Positions 1-9,800 of a DNA stretch of 64,000 nt are shown here, one piece after another. Made by a program: the position numbers and the translations under genes. Each line of letters begins with the position of its first letter. The first letter of the stretch is position 1. Under the pieces are notes generated by a model. The model had not been told where the DNA came from. It did not search any database and worked only from the letters and a program-made list of their open reading frames with translations. Origin of the DNA: Phycisphaerales bacterium. Lineage in GTDB: Bacteria; Planctomycetota; Phycisphaerae; Phycisphaerales; UBA1924. The stretch is taken from assembly GCA_029213305.1 (NCBI GenBank), contig JARGPA010000019.1, positions 1 to 64,000 of the forward strand, in the 5' to 3' direction.

Positions 1-359
1 ATACCAGTCACGCAAGCATTGAATCCAACGCGTTGAAAGCAGTCTTTCGAGTCTGCCGTTATACCCATAAATCCGTCAAGATTGAGTTCAACTTCCACCT
101 TGATATCGATTTGTTTCGCTTCGAATCCGAGTTCTTCAGCTACGACTTGCGCCTGTTCATTCTGACAACCCACAAGTGATGCAACGAAGTGATGCATTGG
201 ATTTGGACCGGTGTTTGAACCGCCGTCCTCGATTGGTTCATCAACCGAAAAAGCCCATTCGCTCTCTGAAATTGAGACAGCTGTAGGCCACCCACTGCCT
301 TTAGCAGTTGCTGCAAATACTTCGATGTGTGGGCCTGATCCTTGTTCCGTTTCACTCAT
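1..359 (-). CDS. OsmC family protein (partial, 3' end cut by window edge)
   Basis: The reverse strand is open from an ATG at 359 to the window edge, giving about 119 N-terminal residues. They contain the OsmC block GPNPMHHFVASLVGCQN at residues 51-67, with the first of the two peroxide-reactive cysteines at C65. The second catalytic cysteine should lie beyond the cut. OsmC/YhfA proteins are small cytosolic thiol peroxidases or related stress proteins. The gene diverges from an alpha/beta hydrolase of the kind that is fused to OsmC in many bacteria, so the two probably work together. The family call is strong; the substrate is unknown. Confidence 0.85.
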   Translation of the reverse strand, partial: MSETEQGSGPHIEVFAATAKGSGWPTAVSISESEWAFSVDEPIEDGGSNTGPNPMHHFVASLVGCQNEQAQVVAEELGFEAKQIDIKVEVELNLDGFMGITADSKDCFQRVGFNACVTG

Positions 360-551
360 ATCTGTTCCTGCTTTCATTGTTTTTGATTGTTTCGAAATAT
401 TGACAGAGCACTTGGTAGTTGATTTCTAAACATGCTTGTATCTAGATAGTGATATTAAACAAACCATGGGCATTGAGAATTATTTCACCAATCTAGAATT
501 GCTCATCGCTACAATAGATATCCAAAATTCTGATACGACTGGAAATCACAC

Positions 552-1313
552 ATGCCTTCAACAAAAATCGAATTCTCCGGATCCCTCGGAGTAAAACTAG
601 CTGCAATCCTCGATGAGCCAGAAACTCAGACTCGCGCTTATGCAATGTTTGCTCATTGTTTCACATGCTCTAAGGATGTGCTCGCAGCGAGCAGAATCTC
701 CCGGGCTCTTGCAAAGCTTGGTATTGGCACATTCCGATTTGATTTCACAGGTTTAGGCCACAGCGAAGGCGAGTTTAGTGACACCACTTTTTCTTCGAAC
801 ATCGGGGACTTAATCGCAGGAGCTCAATGGATGCGTGAGAATCGCAAAGCTCCTTGTATCCTCATTGGTCACTCATTGGGTGGAGCAGCGGTTCTCGCCG
901 CCGCGTCGAGCATTCCTGAATGCACTGCGATTGCAACAATCGGAGCGCCTTCTGATCCTGAACATGTGACGCATTTGTTCGATTCTGCATCAACAGAAAT
1001 AGAACGAGAAGGCAAAGCAGAAGTTTCAATCGGCGGCCGATCTTTGACAGTTGGGAAAGATCTAGTTGAAGATCTTAGGGATCATGATCCTCAATCACAA
1101 ATTGCTTCACTCAATCGAGCTCTTCTCGTTTTTCATTCTCCAGTAGATCAAATCGTTGGAATTGAGAATGCAGCTCAAATCTATAGTTGGGCAAAGCATC
1201 CAAAGAGCTTTGTTTCTCTAGATAATGCCGATCACATGCTAACCAAACCTAAAGATGCAGATTTTGTTGCCAATATGCTCAGTACTTGGGCAGATCGATA
1301 TGCAGTGAGTTAA
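552..1313 (+). CDS. Alpha/beta hydrolase, partner type of OsmC
   Basis: This 253-residue protein has a full alpha/beta-hydrolase layout. The nucleophile elbow GHSLGG puts the serine at S108, the acid is probably D199 (HSPVDQ) and the histidine H228 (NADHM). The early AHCFTCSKD block and the FDFTGLGHSEG block resemble the hydrolase half of bifunctional hydrolase-OsmC proteins. The divergent neighbour at 1-359 is an OsmC protein, which supports a shared role in oxidative or organic-peroxide stress. The gene ends in a 4-bp overlap with the convergent sulfotransferase gene. The substrate cannot be read from sequence. Confidence 0.9.
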   Translation: MPSTKIEFSGSLGVKLAAILDEPETQTRAYAMFAHCFTCSKDVLAASRISRALAKLGIGTFRFDFTGLGHSEGEFSDTTFSSNIGDLIAGAQWMRENRKAPCILIGHSLGGAAVLAAASSIPECTAIATIGAPSDPEHVTHLFDSASTEIEREGKAEVSIGGRSLTVGKDLVEDLRDHDPQSQIASLNRALLVFHSPVDQIVGIENAAQIYSWAKHPKSFVSLDNADHMLTKPKDADFVANMLSTWADRYAVS

Positions 1314-2833
1314 TACTCAACACCAAATTTTGCAAGCGCTTCTTGCACAGGTGCGAGATGTGATTCGTAGTTTTTCCATCTCGCCTTTGAAGAGGTGTAA
1401 ATCTTCTTTCTGACCTGTTCCACACTCGCAGTATTGACTGCTCGTTTTGTTTCAAAGAACGACATGCATTGATCATCCCACTCAAGTTGTAGGAACTCCA
1501 AAATCCGTTCTGTCATCGCACGCTGATCTGCGATCGTGTCTTCATAACTGACATCCAAAATCGGGATCGAACATACTGACTTCCAATGATCCATGTACTT
1601 CAAGTACAGTGAATAGAAATGAGCAAAATTGACAGGGTCATAGGTATACGCTTGATTGTTGAGTCCCGCAAAATCGAGAAGATAACAGCTTATAAAGTTG
1701 TCAAGGACATGACGCTGACAATGGATTATTTTTGCATTCGGGAAGAGAATTTCGATCAATCCAATATGCTGAAAGTTCAGAGGCATCTTGTCAGTAATTC
1801 GGATTGGCTTTTCCCCTTTGGGCGCTTGTTTCTCCATCTCTTTGAGCAATCTACGAGCAACGCGATCCAGGCTTGCAGGTTTTAATGACTCAATAGTTGA
1901 TTGGAGTGTTTGTGATTTTGTTTCGCTCGCTATTTCATTTGCAGCGGCGATCACTCCAATCAACTCGCCGCACCCATATGCAAGGGGGTGAGCAGCAATG
2001 ATCTGTTCAATCAAGGTTGTTCCAGAGCGAGGCATTCCAACGATAAATACAGGTTTGTCAGAACTCACACGAGATTTGGGCATTGACTGAAATCGTTCTT
2101 TGGTCCAAACACTGATACGTTCGTTTATAAGATTCTCACGATCTTCAATGTTATAAACATCTCCCCTTAGCTCGCTTGCATGCCGTGCACATTCGTATGC
2201 GCGGGCGTAATCTCCTGCTTGATCAAAAAGTTTGGAGAGCACAAATAGATGAGTTGCAGTGATCATCGGGTCTGAATGAACTGTTTGTGTAAGAGGTTCT
2301 AGAACTAAAATTCCATCGTTGGGTCGATCCAAAGATCCACAGAGTGAAGCGTAGATGCGAACAAGCAAATCAGAGCGATCACCATTCTGGATCGCGTCAT
2401 CTAAAAGATTGAATGCGAGTTGATTTTCGCCGTTGTATCTGAGGATAGATGCTTTAGTAACGAGATAAAAAGAGTTTGTAGGTTCTAACTCTATTGCTCT
2501 GTCAGCAGATTTGAGTGCGTTGTCGATATCATCAAGTCGATTATAAACATCAGCAATTTTTCCATGGAACGCGGAGTGATTCTCTTTGAGTTCAATTGCT
2601 TTACGGATTGATCTTCGAGCGTTTTCAAACTTGCCTATTCCGTAGTATGCAGAACCAACACCAAAGTAACCAAATGGCCAACGAGGTTGGGCTTTTGTAA
2701 TTTGTTGATAGAGTAAAAGCGCATCGTTGAATCGGCCAACATGTTCAAGTTGTTCTGCATACCGAAATTTTTCTTCGATAGAGTTAAATGTTTGTTTTAT
2801 CTCAGGAGTATTCATACGAGAAAGTGTATGCAT
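1310..2833 (-). CDS. TPR-repeat sulfotransferase family protein
   Basis: The 507-residue product has two parts. Residues about 20-250 are helical TPR-like repeats, with A-R-x-x-I-x-K-A-I-E-L and A-L-K-S-A-D-R-A-I-E-L segments. From about 260 there is a PAPS-dependent sulfotransferase domain with the 5'-phosphosulfate loop PRSGTT at 268-273 and a 3'-phosphate-binding segment around CQRHVLDNFIS. Such TPR-sulfotransferase fusions are widespread in marine bacteria and resemble tyrosylprotein sulfotransferases; the acceptor is unknown. No signal peptide is visible. An alternative start is the ATG at 2815; neither has a strong ribosome binding site. It converges with the hydrolase gene. Confidence 0.85.
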   Translation of the reverse strand: MHTLSRMNTPEIKQTFNSIEEKFRYAEQLEHVGRFNDALLLYQQITKAQPRWPFGYFGVGSAYYGIGKFENARRSIRKAIELKENHSAFHGKIADVYNRLDDIDNALKSADRAIELEPTNSFYLVTKASILRYNGENQLAFNLLDDAIQNGDRSDLLVRIYASLCGSLDRPNDGILVLEPLTQTVHSDPMITATHLFVLSKLFDQAGDYARAYECARHASELRGDVYNIEDRENLINERISVWTKERFQSMPKSRVSSDKPVFIVGMPRSGTTLIEQIIAAHPLAYGCGELIGVIAAANEIASETKSQTLQSTIESLKPASLDRVARRLLKEMEKQAPKGEKPIRITDKMPLNFQHIGLIEILFPNAKIIHCQRHVLDNFISCYLLDFAGLNNQAYTYDPVNFAHFYSLYLKYMDHWKSVCSIPILDVSYEDTIADQRAMTERILEFLQLEWDDQCMSFFETKRAVNTASVEQVRKKIYTSSKARWKNYESHLAPVQEALAKFGVEY

Positions 2834-2862
2834 TTCGAGTTACGAGCTTCGTGGTGAGCGCA

Positions 2863-2905
2863 TGAAAAAGCGGGTACTGCACGACGCATTCGTACCCGCT
2901 TTCAT
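2863..2905 (-). terminator. Rho-independent terminator upstream of the sulfotransferase gene
   Basis: An 11-bp perfect inverted repeat (arms 2867-2877 and 2892-2902) is followed on the minus strand by a run of five T. It lies between the sulfotransferase start and the region 2975-3169, so it ends a minus-strand transcript coming from further upstream. That is indirect evidence that 2.97-3.2 kb is transcribed. Confidence 0.65.
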
Positions 2906-2974
2906 ACTTATCCATCAATCTAGAGCTTTGTAACCCAAACTTCATAGGCTTGCGGAGACTCTCGGTTTGATAGG

Positions 2975-3169
2975 CTAAGTAGTCGTCTTTCTCTTAGAAA
3001 GAGCAAGCATTAGTGTAGACAGGATCAGTGAGATAAGAAGAAAGGATATAGGTGAAACACCTATTTGAGAAGCGATCGAGACTTTTCCGAGTTGCTCTAC
3101 ATTCAGAATATGATCTTTAATCCATGGGTACAATTCCGCATATTCATTTACTCCGATGATCATTCTCAA
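2975..3169 (-). CDS. Possible small single-span membrane protein
   Basis: This is a 64-residue reading frame with a TTG start at 3169 or ATG at 3163. The C-terminal half is one hydrophobic segment (about residues 39-57) followed by SKRKTTT, the pattern of a small tail-anchored peptide with a basic cytosolic end. A good terminator on the same strand lies about 70 bp after the stop. No family is recognised and there is no clear ribosome binding site, so it may be chance. The rest of 2834-3321 holds only that terminator and no other gene I can support. Confidence 0.35.
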   Translation of the reverse strand: MRMIIGVNEYAELYPWIKDHILNVEQLGKVSIASQIGVSPISFLLISLILSTLMLALSKRKTTT

Positions 3170-3321
3170 ACATCAAAGATTGTGCGGCGTTTTCTATTTG
3201 TTCTTTCGATGTTTTGAATGGTTGCAAATCCATATTTTCAAAGCATCGTACAAAATCATCAAATACAAACGGAATCATGAATGATGAATCACTCTACTCA
3301 ACAACTGACAATGCTTGAATC

Positions 3322-3735
3322 TCAAGAATGCTTCGCTTTTAGTGATTTAGCAGAGAGCCTGATAAGTTTTTTCAATGTAGGGATATGAATATCTTCGAGG
3401 GATTTGATATAGAGACAGGATTTTCCGATTTTGTGTTTTCCTAGTTTCTCTAAGAGTTCGTTACGTTCATCAAACTCAGCAACCATGTAAACGGAGATTG
3501 CTTGTTTTCTTGAAGAAAACCCAGTGAGAAACCAGTCTCCTTCCCTTCCAGAAGCGTATTTGTAATGGTATGAACCAAATCCTGCGATTTCGGCGCCCCA
3601 CATGGCTCCGTCATCTTTTGTGATTGCCTTCATGATGTCGTAGAGTGTTTGGCAATCTATTTGTCGTTCTTTTGAAAGAGATTTGATGTAGCTTTGAACG
3701 CTTTTATTTGTTAGCTGAGTTTTTAGTTTGGCCAT
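3322..3735 (-). CDS. DUF1801 domain-containing protein
   Basis: The 137-residue protein matches the DUF1801 (YdhG-like) pattern: an N-terminal helix, MWGAEIAGFGSYHYKYASGR at residues 45-64, GFSSRKQAISVY, and the Cys-Leu-Tyr-Ile-Lys segment before the final helices. The family is small, cytosolic and of uncertain function, related in fold to frataxin-like proteins. The start is well set: AGGAG lies 7 bases before the ATG. It appears to be a single-gene unit. Confidence 0.8.
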   Translation of the reverse strand: MAKLKTQLTNKSVQSYIKSLSKERQIDCQTLYDIMKAITKDDGAMWGAEIAGFGSYHYKYASGREGDWFLTGFSSRKQAISVYMVAEFDERNELLEKLGKHKIGKSCLYIKSLEDIHIPTLKKLIRLSAKSLKAKHS

Positions 3736-3937
3736 AGTTCGTCTCCTGAGAAGTACAATACTCGATCAAGGGATTAGAATCAGGGTATGTGACCCTATAA
3801 CCGATTGATATTGACGATCAAGGCCTGAATTGCTTGGAATTCAGTGCAAATTCGGCTATCGTAACCCTCTTGTAAATCTAGGTTTCTGTTCGATCCTAGA
3901 AACATATTTTTGTGCTTTTTGAACTTTGGAGAATGCA
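3736..3937 (+). promoter_or_regulatory. Hairpin-rich leader of the secreted endonuclease gene
   Basis: The gap between the divergent DUF1801 and endonuclease genes holds several inverted repeats: AGGGT/ACCCT (3782-3796), TTGAT/ATCAA (3805-3821), CTGAATT/AATTCAG (3825-3844), and two overlapping, mutually exclusive stems, TCTAGG/CCTAGA (3877-3900) and GTTTCT/AGAAAC (3882-3903). The arrangement could be a structured 5' leader, but most stems are short and could occur by chance. Confidence 0.3.
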
Positions 3938-5662
3938 TTGACTCATCGCTATTCACAAATTGCAACTGGGCTTGCCTTGTTTTCTCTCGCTGGTACAACA
4001 AACTTTGTATCTGCTGGAGACGGATTTGAAGCACCAGCTTCATATTACTCGAGTGCAACAGGGACTGGACCATTGCTTAAGACGCAGCTGACTTCTGCGA
4101 TGTCGGCGGGTCACATTCAACGAAGTTACGGAGATTTCCGTAGTTCAGCAAGTATCCATGATGCAGATCCGAATAATCCTGGAAACATATTGTTGGTATA
4201 CAACTTAGCATCAGTAAGTGCAACTTGGGATAGTGGATCTACATGGAATAGAGAGCATGTTTGGCCTCAATCTAGACAACCAGGAAGCGCGAGTAACTCA
4301 ACTCGCGGCAACCTTGGAGACCCCCACGCTTTGCGTCCTTCAAATCCGAGTGTTAACAGCTCTCGCGGGAATAAACCGTTCGGAAATGCATCATCAACCG
4401 GCGGTTTTGGAAGTCTCGGAACATTCTATTTCCCTGGTGATACGGATAAAGGTGATGTCTCACGATCGCTTTTCTATTCTGCAACACGCTACGCGTCGAG
4501 TGGATTGAATCTTGTCAATGGTAATCCTGGCTCAAATCAAATGGGTGATCTGAACTCACTCGTGACATGGCATTACCTTGATGTGCCTGATACCTTTGAA
4601 CGCCGACGAAATCATGCGATTTACAGCTCAAGTTTGAATCCTGCTTTCCGAACAAACAATCGGAATGCATATGTTGATCATCCAGAATTCGTCTGGTCAG
4701 TATTCATGGATCAGATGAATGACACGACACTTTGGTTTGGTGATCTTGAGCCTGTTGATGGAGCATCATCGATTGATTTGGCTTTGAACGCATTGGTAGG
4801 CGATACGATCCCTTCAATGATGTTTGAACTCAATAAAGGTGGTAACGACGGGACCTACTACACGGTTTCCACAACCGCTGGATTAACGACATCGCATACG
4901 AACTGCTATTACGCGTTTGCAATGAGTCCAGTACAACTCACAGACTTTGTTTCACTCGATATTGATCCGAGTGTAACAGCGAACTCAGGATCATTCATCG
5001 GCGATCTACGAGTAGACAATCTTGATGTCACTACACTTGGTGGCGCAGGAAATGGTTCGAATGATGTTGATGACATTATCTTTGTAAACATTGATGTTTA
5101 CGAACCAGGGCAGGGTTCATTCGATTCTATGAATGATGTTAACTCACTGAATCTTGATCTTGGAACTATCTCAATGGGTTCCGGGGATATAACTCAATCA
5201 TTCTCATTCTTCAACTTAGCATCAGGAGGTGCATTCGGTGCTCCTATCGATGTTGAGCTTCTTTCAAGCGTCGGTGACACAACTGCATTGAATACTAGTT
5301 TCACTACAGTTAACTCACTCGCACCAGCAGGTTCTTCAGGATTCAATGCAATCCTTGATGACAATGCTACTGGCACTTTTTCTGCGACTTACACTTTCCG
5401 CGTGTATAACGATCAGTCATTGTTTGCTGGATCAGCCAGCATCGAGGATCTCGTCATGACACTCTCAGGCGTTGTCGAAGCAGGCGATTCTTGTGCTGCA
5501 GACTTTGCTGAACCGTTTGGGCAACTGAACTTCTTCGATGTAAGTGCGTTCTTGTCAGCGTTCTCTGCAGGTGATCTCGCTGCGGATATGAATGACGATG
5601 GTGCATTGAACTTCTTTGATGTGAGTGAGTTCTTGAGTGCATATGCAGCAGGATGCCCATAA
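3938..5662 (+). CDS. Secreted endonuclease I with C-terminal GC-type dockerin
   Basis: The start is the TTG at 3938, 6 bases after GGAG; the frame stays open 12 bases further upstream. The 574-residue product opens with a signal peptide ending near FVSA. The endonuclease I (EndA/NucM) signature NREHVWPQSR sits at about residues 104-113, with the catalytic histidine. A beta-rich region of unknown type spans about 255-510. The last 55 residues hold two LNFFDVS-x-FL repeats ending GCP, the dockerin-like module of Phycisphaerae exported proteins. The first calcium loop is degenerate; the second is MNDDGALN. The likely role is extracellular nucleic acid degradation at the cell surface. Confidence 0.9.
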   Translation: MTHRYSQIATGLALFSLAGTTNFVSAGDGFEAPASYYSSATGTGPLLKTQLTSAMSAGHIQRSYGDFRSSASIHDADPNNPGNILLVYNLASVSATWDSGSTWNREHVWPQSRQPGSASNSTRGNLGDPHALRPSNPSVNSSRGNKPFGNASSTGGFGSLGTFYFPGDTDKGDVSRSLFYSATRYASSGLNLVNGNPGSNQMGDLNSLVTWHYLDVPDTFERRRNHAIYSSSLNPAFRTNNRNAYVDHPEFVWSVFMDQMNDTTLWFGDLEPVDGASSIDLALNALVGDTIPSMMFELNKGGNDGTYYTVSTTAGLTTSHTNCYYAFAMSPVQLTDFVSLDIDPSVTANSGSFIGDLRVDNLDVTTLGGAGNGSNDVDDIIFVNIDVYEPGQGSFDSMNDVNSLNLDLGTISMGSGDITQSFSFFNLASGGAFGAPIDVELLSSVGDTTALNTSFTTVNSLAPAGSSGFNAILDDNATGTFSATYTFRVYNDQSLFAGSASIEDLVMTLSGVVEAGDSCAADFAEPFGQLNFFDVSAFLSAFSAGDLAADMNDDGALNFFDVSEFLSAYAAGCP

Positions 5663-5692
5663 TCGGTATTTGAACTGATTTGCAGTTTCTAT

Positions 5693-5719
5693 AACCTTCC
5701 TTGATTGGAGGGTTTTTTT
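5693..5719 (+). terminator. Terminator of the endonuclease gene
   Basis: An 8-bp stem (5693-5700 with 5707-5714, one G-U pair) with a 6-base loop is followed by a run of T. It begins 30 bp after the endonuclease stop codon. Confidence 0.8.
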
Positions 5720-5742
5720 ATAGCTTCTCCAAATATTTAACA

Positions 5743-5769
5743 TTAAAAAACGGCTCCCGTAGGAGCCGT
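5743..5769 (-). terminator. Terminator of the pseudopilin gene
   Basis: The stem CGGCTCC/GGAGCCG (5751-5757 and 5762-5768) with a 4-base loop is followed on the minus strand by six T. It lies about 30 bp after the pseudopilin stop at 5800. Confidence 0.85.
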
Positions 5770-5799
5770 CGAATCGTCATCGTATCTCTTCGAGATTGG

Positions 5800-6711
5800 T
5801 TAGTTTGTTGTGGCGTCTGCAAACTGAGGAGTTGTCGTGTAAATATTATCCTCAATGGTTGATGGATCACCGTCAGGTCCTGCAGAATAGAAGTATGGAC
5901 GATTACCGATTGTAATGCCTCCATCAGAATCTGGATACAGATCAAACTCCGCAAGTTGTTGTTGATTCACACCACCTTGAGTTGCTGCGCCAGGGCCGCC
6001 GTAGTCTGCTTCGGTCAGCCTATTTCGTCTCACAAACTTCATTTGAACACGAACTGTTGCATTCGCAGGAAGTGCGCCTTGAACGAAGAATGGTTTATTC
6101 GGATTGACAAGGTTAACAGGTTCGCCTGCATCTCCAACGGAACGAGTTGTCCGTTCAATAATGCCATCAAACTTTGGATGTACATATCGAATTGGGTTAT
6201 CCCAAGCGTCGAATGCAGTAAGAAGGAATGGTTGCACGTCTTCATCTGGAGAGAACATCTTCAGGTATTTGGTATCAATACTGTTAAGGAGTTCTGTTGC
6301 TTCTGAGATATCGCTTGAGGCTTGGATGAAGTACGCGACAGAGTTGATGAGTTGGAGATCACCAGAGACATTTCTGCGGCCTGAACCATCTACTGACGGG
6401 AAATACGCACTGAGTTTAATCCCGTACGAATCTGTCGGCATATCCCCTTGGATACTCGCTGGTAAGTTACCGTATGGGACTTCAACAAGCGCTGGAGGGA
6501 TATCACCATTTTTATCAATATAAGCTGCAAGTGTTTGGTCAAGTGATTCAAGGATACCAAGGGTCGCTTGCTTTTTACCAGTGTTGATAACTGCTGATCC
6601 AACCATAGTTGTGATCGCGATGAGAACGGCCATGATAGAGATCACGACGAGTAGCTCAATCAGCGTAAATGCAGATCTAGATTGATGTTTAGACAGATCG
6701 GGACGGTTCAT
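5800..6711 (-). CDS. Type II secretion/type IV pilin-like protein with prepilin N-terminus
   Basis: The 303-residue protein begins with a basic leader, then AFTLIELLVVISIMAVLIAI, a classic class III prepilin site and hydrophobic helix. The residue before the cleavage point is Ala14 rather than the usual Gly, as in two of the pilins at 49-51 kb. GGAG lies 7 bases before the ATG at 6711. The long globular part has no calcium-loop pattern I recognise. It stands alone with its own terminator, downstream of secA on the same strand, far from the secretin cluster. It may be a minor pseudopilin or a surface pilin-like protein. Confidence 0.8.
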   Translation of the reverse strand: MNRPDLSKHQSRSAFTLIELLVVISIMAVLIAITTMVGSAVINTGKKQATLGILESLDQTLAAYIDKNGDIPPALVEVPYGNLPASIQGDMPTDSYGIKLSAYFPSVDGSGRRNVSGDLQLINSVAYFIQASSDISEATELLNSIDTKYLKMFSPDEDVQPFLLTAFDAWDNPIRYVHPKFDGIIERTTRSVGDAGEPVNLVNPNKPFFVQGALPANATVRVQMKFVRRNRLTEADYGGPGAATQGGVNQQQLAEFDLYPDSDGGITIGNRPYFYSAGPDGDPSTIEDNIYTTTPQFADATTN

Positions 6712-6830
6712 GCAAAAGCTCCTATTTCGATATTGTACGCGCTCGAAGCGCCTTTGATCCGTCGATAGTTGATCGTCCCGTATAACCCTATACGGATGAT
6801 TTCACATGTCGGATCCGATCCAAATAATGA

Positions 6831-9800
6831 TCATTCAGGTTGTTCGGGTCCAGATTCTGGAGTCTCTTTGGGTGATTCTTGTGGACTTGGATTTGGTTGC
6901 TTTGGTTTCTGGGTCGGTGCAATCGAGAATCCAGGACCCATGATCGATGAGCCCATAATGTTTCCGGCAGGTGGATTTGCAGGACGTTTAGGTGCTTGTT
7001 GAGGAGCAGCAGGCCTAGGAGCAGCTTGTCTTGGGGGGGCAGCTTGACGAGGAGGTGCGATTCTTGCTTTAAACACCACATCCGTTACCTTCTCACGAAT
7101 ATTGCGCATCATACCCAAGAACATCCGTTGTCCTTCTCGCTTGTATTCGATCTTTGGATCTGTTTGAGCAATCGCTCGGAAACCAATTGAATCACGGAGT
7201 TGATCCATCTCATACAGATGATCCTTCCATGATTGATCGAGAGTTTCAATGAGAACCATTTGTTCAAACTGAACAAGCTCTGGTCGATCGAGAGTTTCCA
7301 CTCTTGCACATATTGCATCTTCACGATCTTCTTCATCGAGGTACCGCATACGGGGAGTGATACCCTGATTGAACTGTGAGATTAGGTATTCATCGAGTTC
7401 GTCATCACTTGAAGTCGCGAGTGCTTCTTGGATTTTTTGATCAAGGTTGTTATTGTCAACAGCATTTGTCATTGCGTCGATTAGTTGTTCACGGATCTTC
7501 GCAGGCGGAGTAGATTTCACTTGTTCGATTGTGAGATCTAAATCAGCTCTTTCCTTCGCCCATTTACAAAGTCCTTCGAAGGCTGCAGTTGGGTCCTGGC
7601 GAGCAACAACCATTGTCGATTGCATTATGTAATCGACAGGGAACTCTGCTTCGCGTTTACGATATAGAGCTTGTGCTCGTTTAATAACAAGATCACGAAC
7701 TCTGAGTTCTTCATCATTGCGAGCAGCAGTAATTTCTTCAGTAGTGATATCGAATGTGAACTTGGTTTTAATCCATTTGCTCAATCGAGTCGCGCCGTAG
7801 TTTTTGTCAGCGAACAATACGATTTCATCGAGACTTGCATCGTCGACCATCTTGAATGCTGCTTCTTCAAGCATTTCTTGAACTGCTCTTCTGCTTGAAG
7901 CGCCGCCTTCACGCAAACTTCCAGTATCAATTTCAACACCGTAACGGTTCTTTGCCCAGTTGTGTAGTCCTGCAGAGTCAAACTCCATCAGGAACTCGGA
8001 AGAAGCTTGAGGAATATATTCACCCAAAGTCACATTGATAGATGCAGAAATGTCTTGTTTTGCAAGGCGACGAATTGTCATCTCCATTTCGTCTGCATCT
8101 TTGCCTTTAAGACGATCTGGCAGGATTGAACAATCTAGTTTCTCACGAGCATACTCTGCAGCACAGAGTGCAGAGAACTCAGGATCAAGATATTCAGAGA
8201 TTGCATCATCGACGACATCTTCGATGTACTCAAAGATGAGTGCTTTGACTTGTCTTCCTTCGAGTATCCCTTGACGAAGGCCGTAGAAGCGTTGGCGCTG
8301 ATGCTCCATTACTTCGTCGTATTCAAGGATATTTTTACGCATTTGGAAGTTGCGTTCTTCTACTTTTTTCTGTGCTCTTTCAACATTCTTTGAGAGCCAA
8401 GGATGTTCGATTGCGTCGCCTTCCTTCATTCCCAAACGGGAGAGAAGTTTCATAGTGGTTTCGCCTGCAAACATTTTCATCAGGTCATCTTCGAGTGAAA
8501 CGAAGAAGCGCGAAGATCCATTGTCTCCCTGACGTCCAGAGCGACCACGGAGCTGATTGTCAATTCGTCGTGATTCGTGTCGTTCAGTACCAATAACATG
8601 TAGACCACCAAGGTCTTCGATATTGTCGAACCATCGGATACGATGGAGTTTGCATCGTCCGTTCTTGTCTAGTTCGGATCTAAGTTCGTCAGCACCTGTT
8701 GATTCAATCCCCTTCGGGCTCAACCAGGTATATTCGTTAGCCCAATGACGCAGAAGTAATAGTTCAAGCTCTGAGAAAGACATTTCATCAGCTTGACGCT
8801 TGTTGATTCCTTGGGCTTTGAGAATTGTAGGAGCAATCTTGCGATAGACATTTTCTCGAAGCTCTTCATCACTCATGCTTTGGTTGAGTGATTTAGACGC
8901 GAGCGATCGTTTTAACAAATGATCGATAAACTGTTGACGGTTGAACTTGCCAAGCTTGATGTCTGTACCTCGGCCGGCCATATTCGTTGCGATCATGACC
9001 GCGCCGAGTTGTCCAGCACCTTCAACAACACCTGCTTCTTGCTCATGCTGTTTCGCGTTGAGAACTGAGTGTTGGATTTGGTACTTGCTTTGGAGCATCC
9101 GAGCAATCATCTCTGAGCGTTCTACCGAAGTAGTACCTACAAGAATTGGGCGCCCAGCATCGTGGAACTCTTTGATCTCATCGACGATTGCTTCCCATTT
9201 ATCCTTTTCACGAAGGAACATAAGATCATCATGATCTTCGCGAGCGATAGGTTTATTGGTTGGGATTGAAACAACATCTAAATGATAAATGTCATGAAAC
9301 TCTTGAGCTTCGGTATCTGCAGTACCTGTCATACCCGAGAGTGATTTGTACATCTTGAAGAAGTTTTGTACAGTAACCGATGCAACTGTTTGAGTCTCGG
9401 GTTTGATCTGAACATTCTCTTTACATTCAACCGCTTGATGGAGACCATCGGACCATTGGCGCCCGATCATTGGACGTCCTGTGTTGGTATCTACGATGAC
9501 GATTGTTGGTTCGGTACGTCCAGTTGCTCGATCAGGGACATCCATCACAATGTAATCTTTATCGCGAGTGTACACTGCGTATGCTCGGAGTGATTGCTCA
9601 AGAAGATGTGGGATGTCCATGTTCTCGTCAACATAGAAAGATCCAACCCCAGCCATTTTCTGAGCTTCTGCAATCCCATCATGAGTCAGATGAGCGCTCT
9701 TGCGATCGAGCTCCAGCTCGTAATACTGAATGTTTTTGTCTCGCTTTGATTCTAGTTCGGGGAGTGCTGCTTCTGCGTCTTTGAGTTTTTTCTGGAGCGC

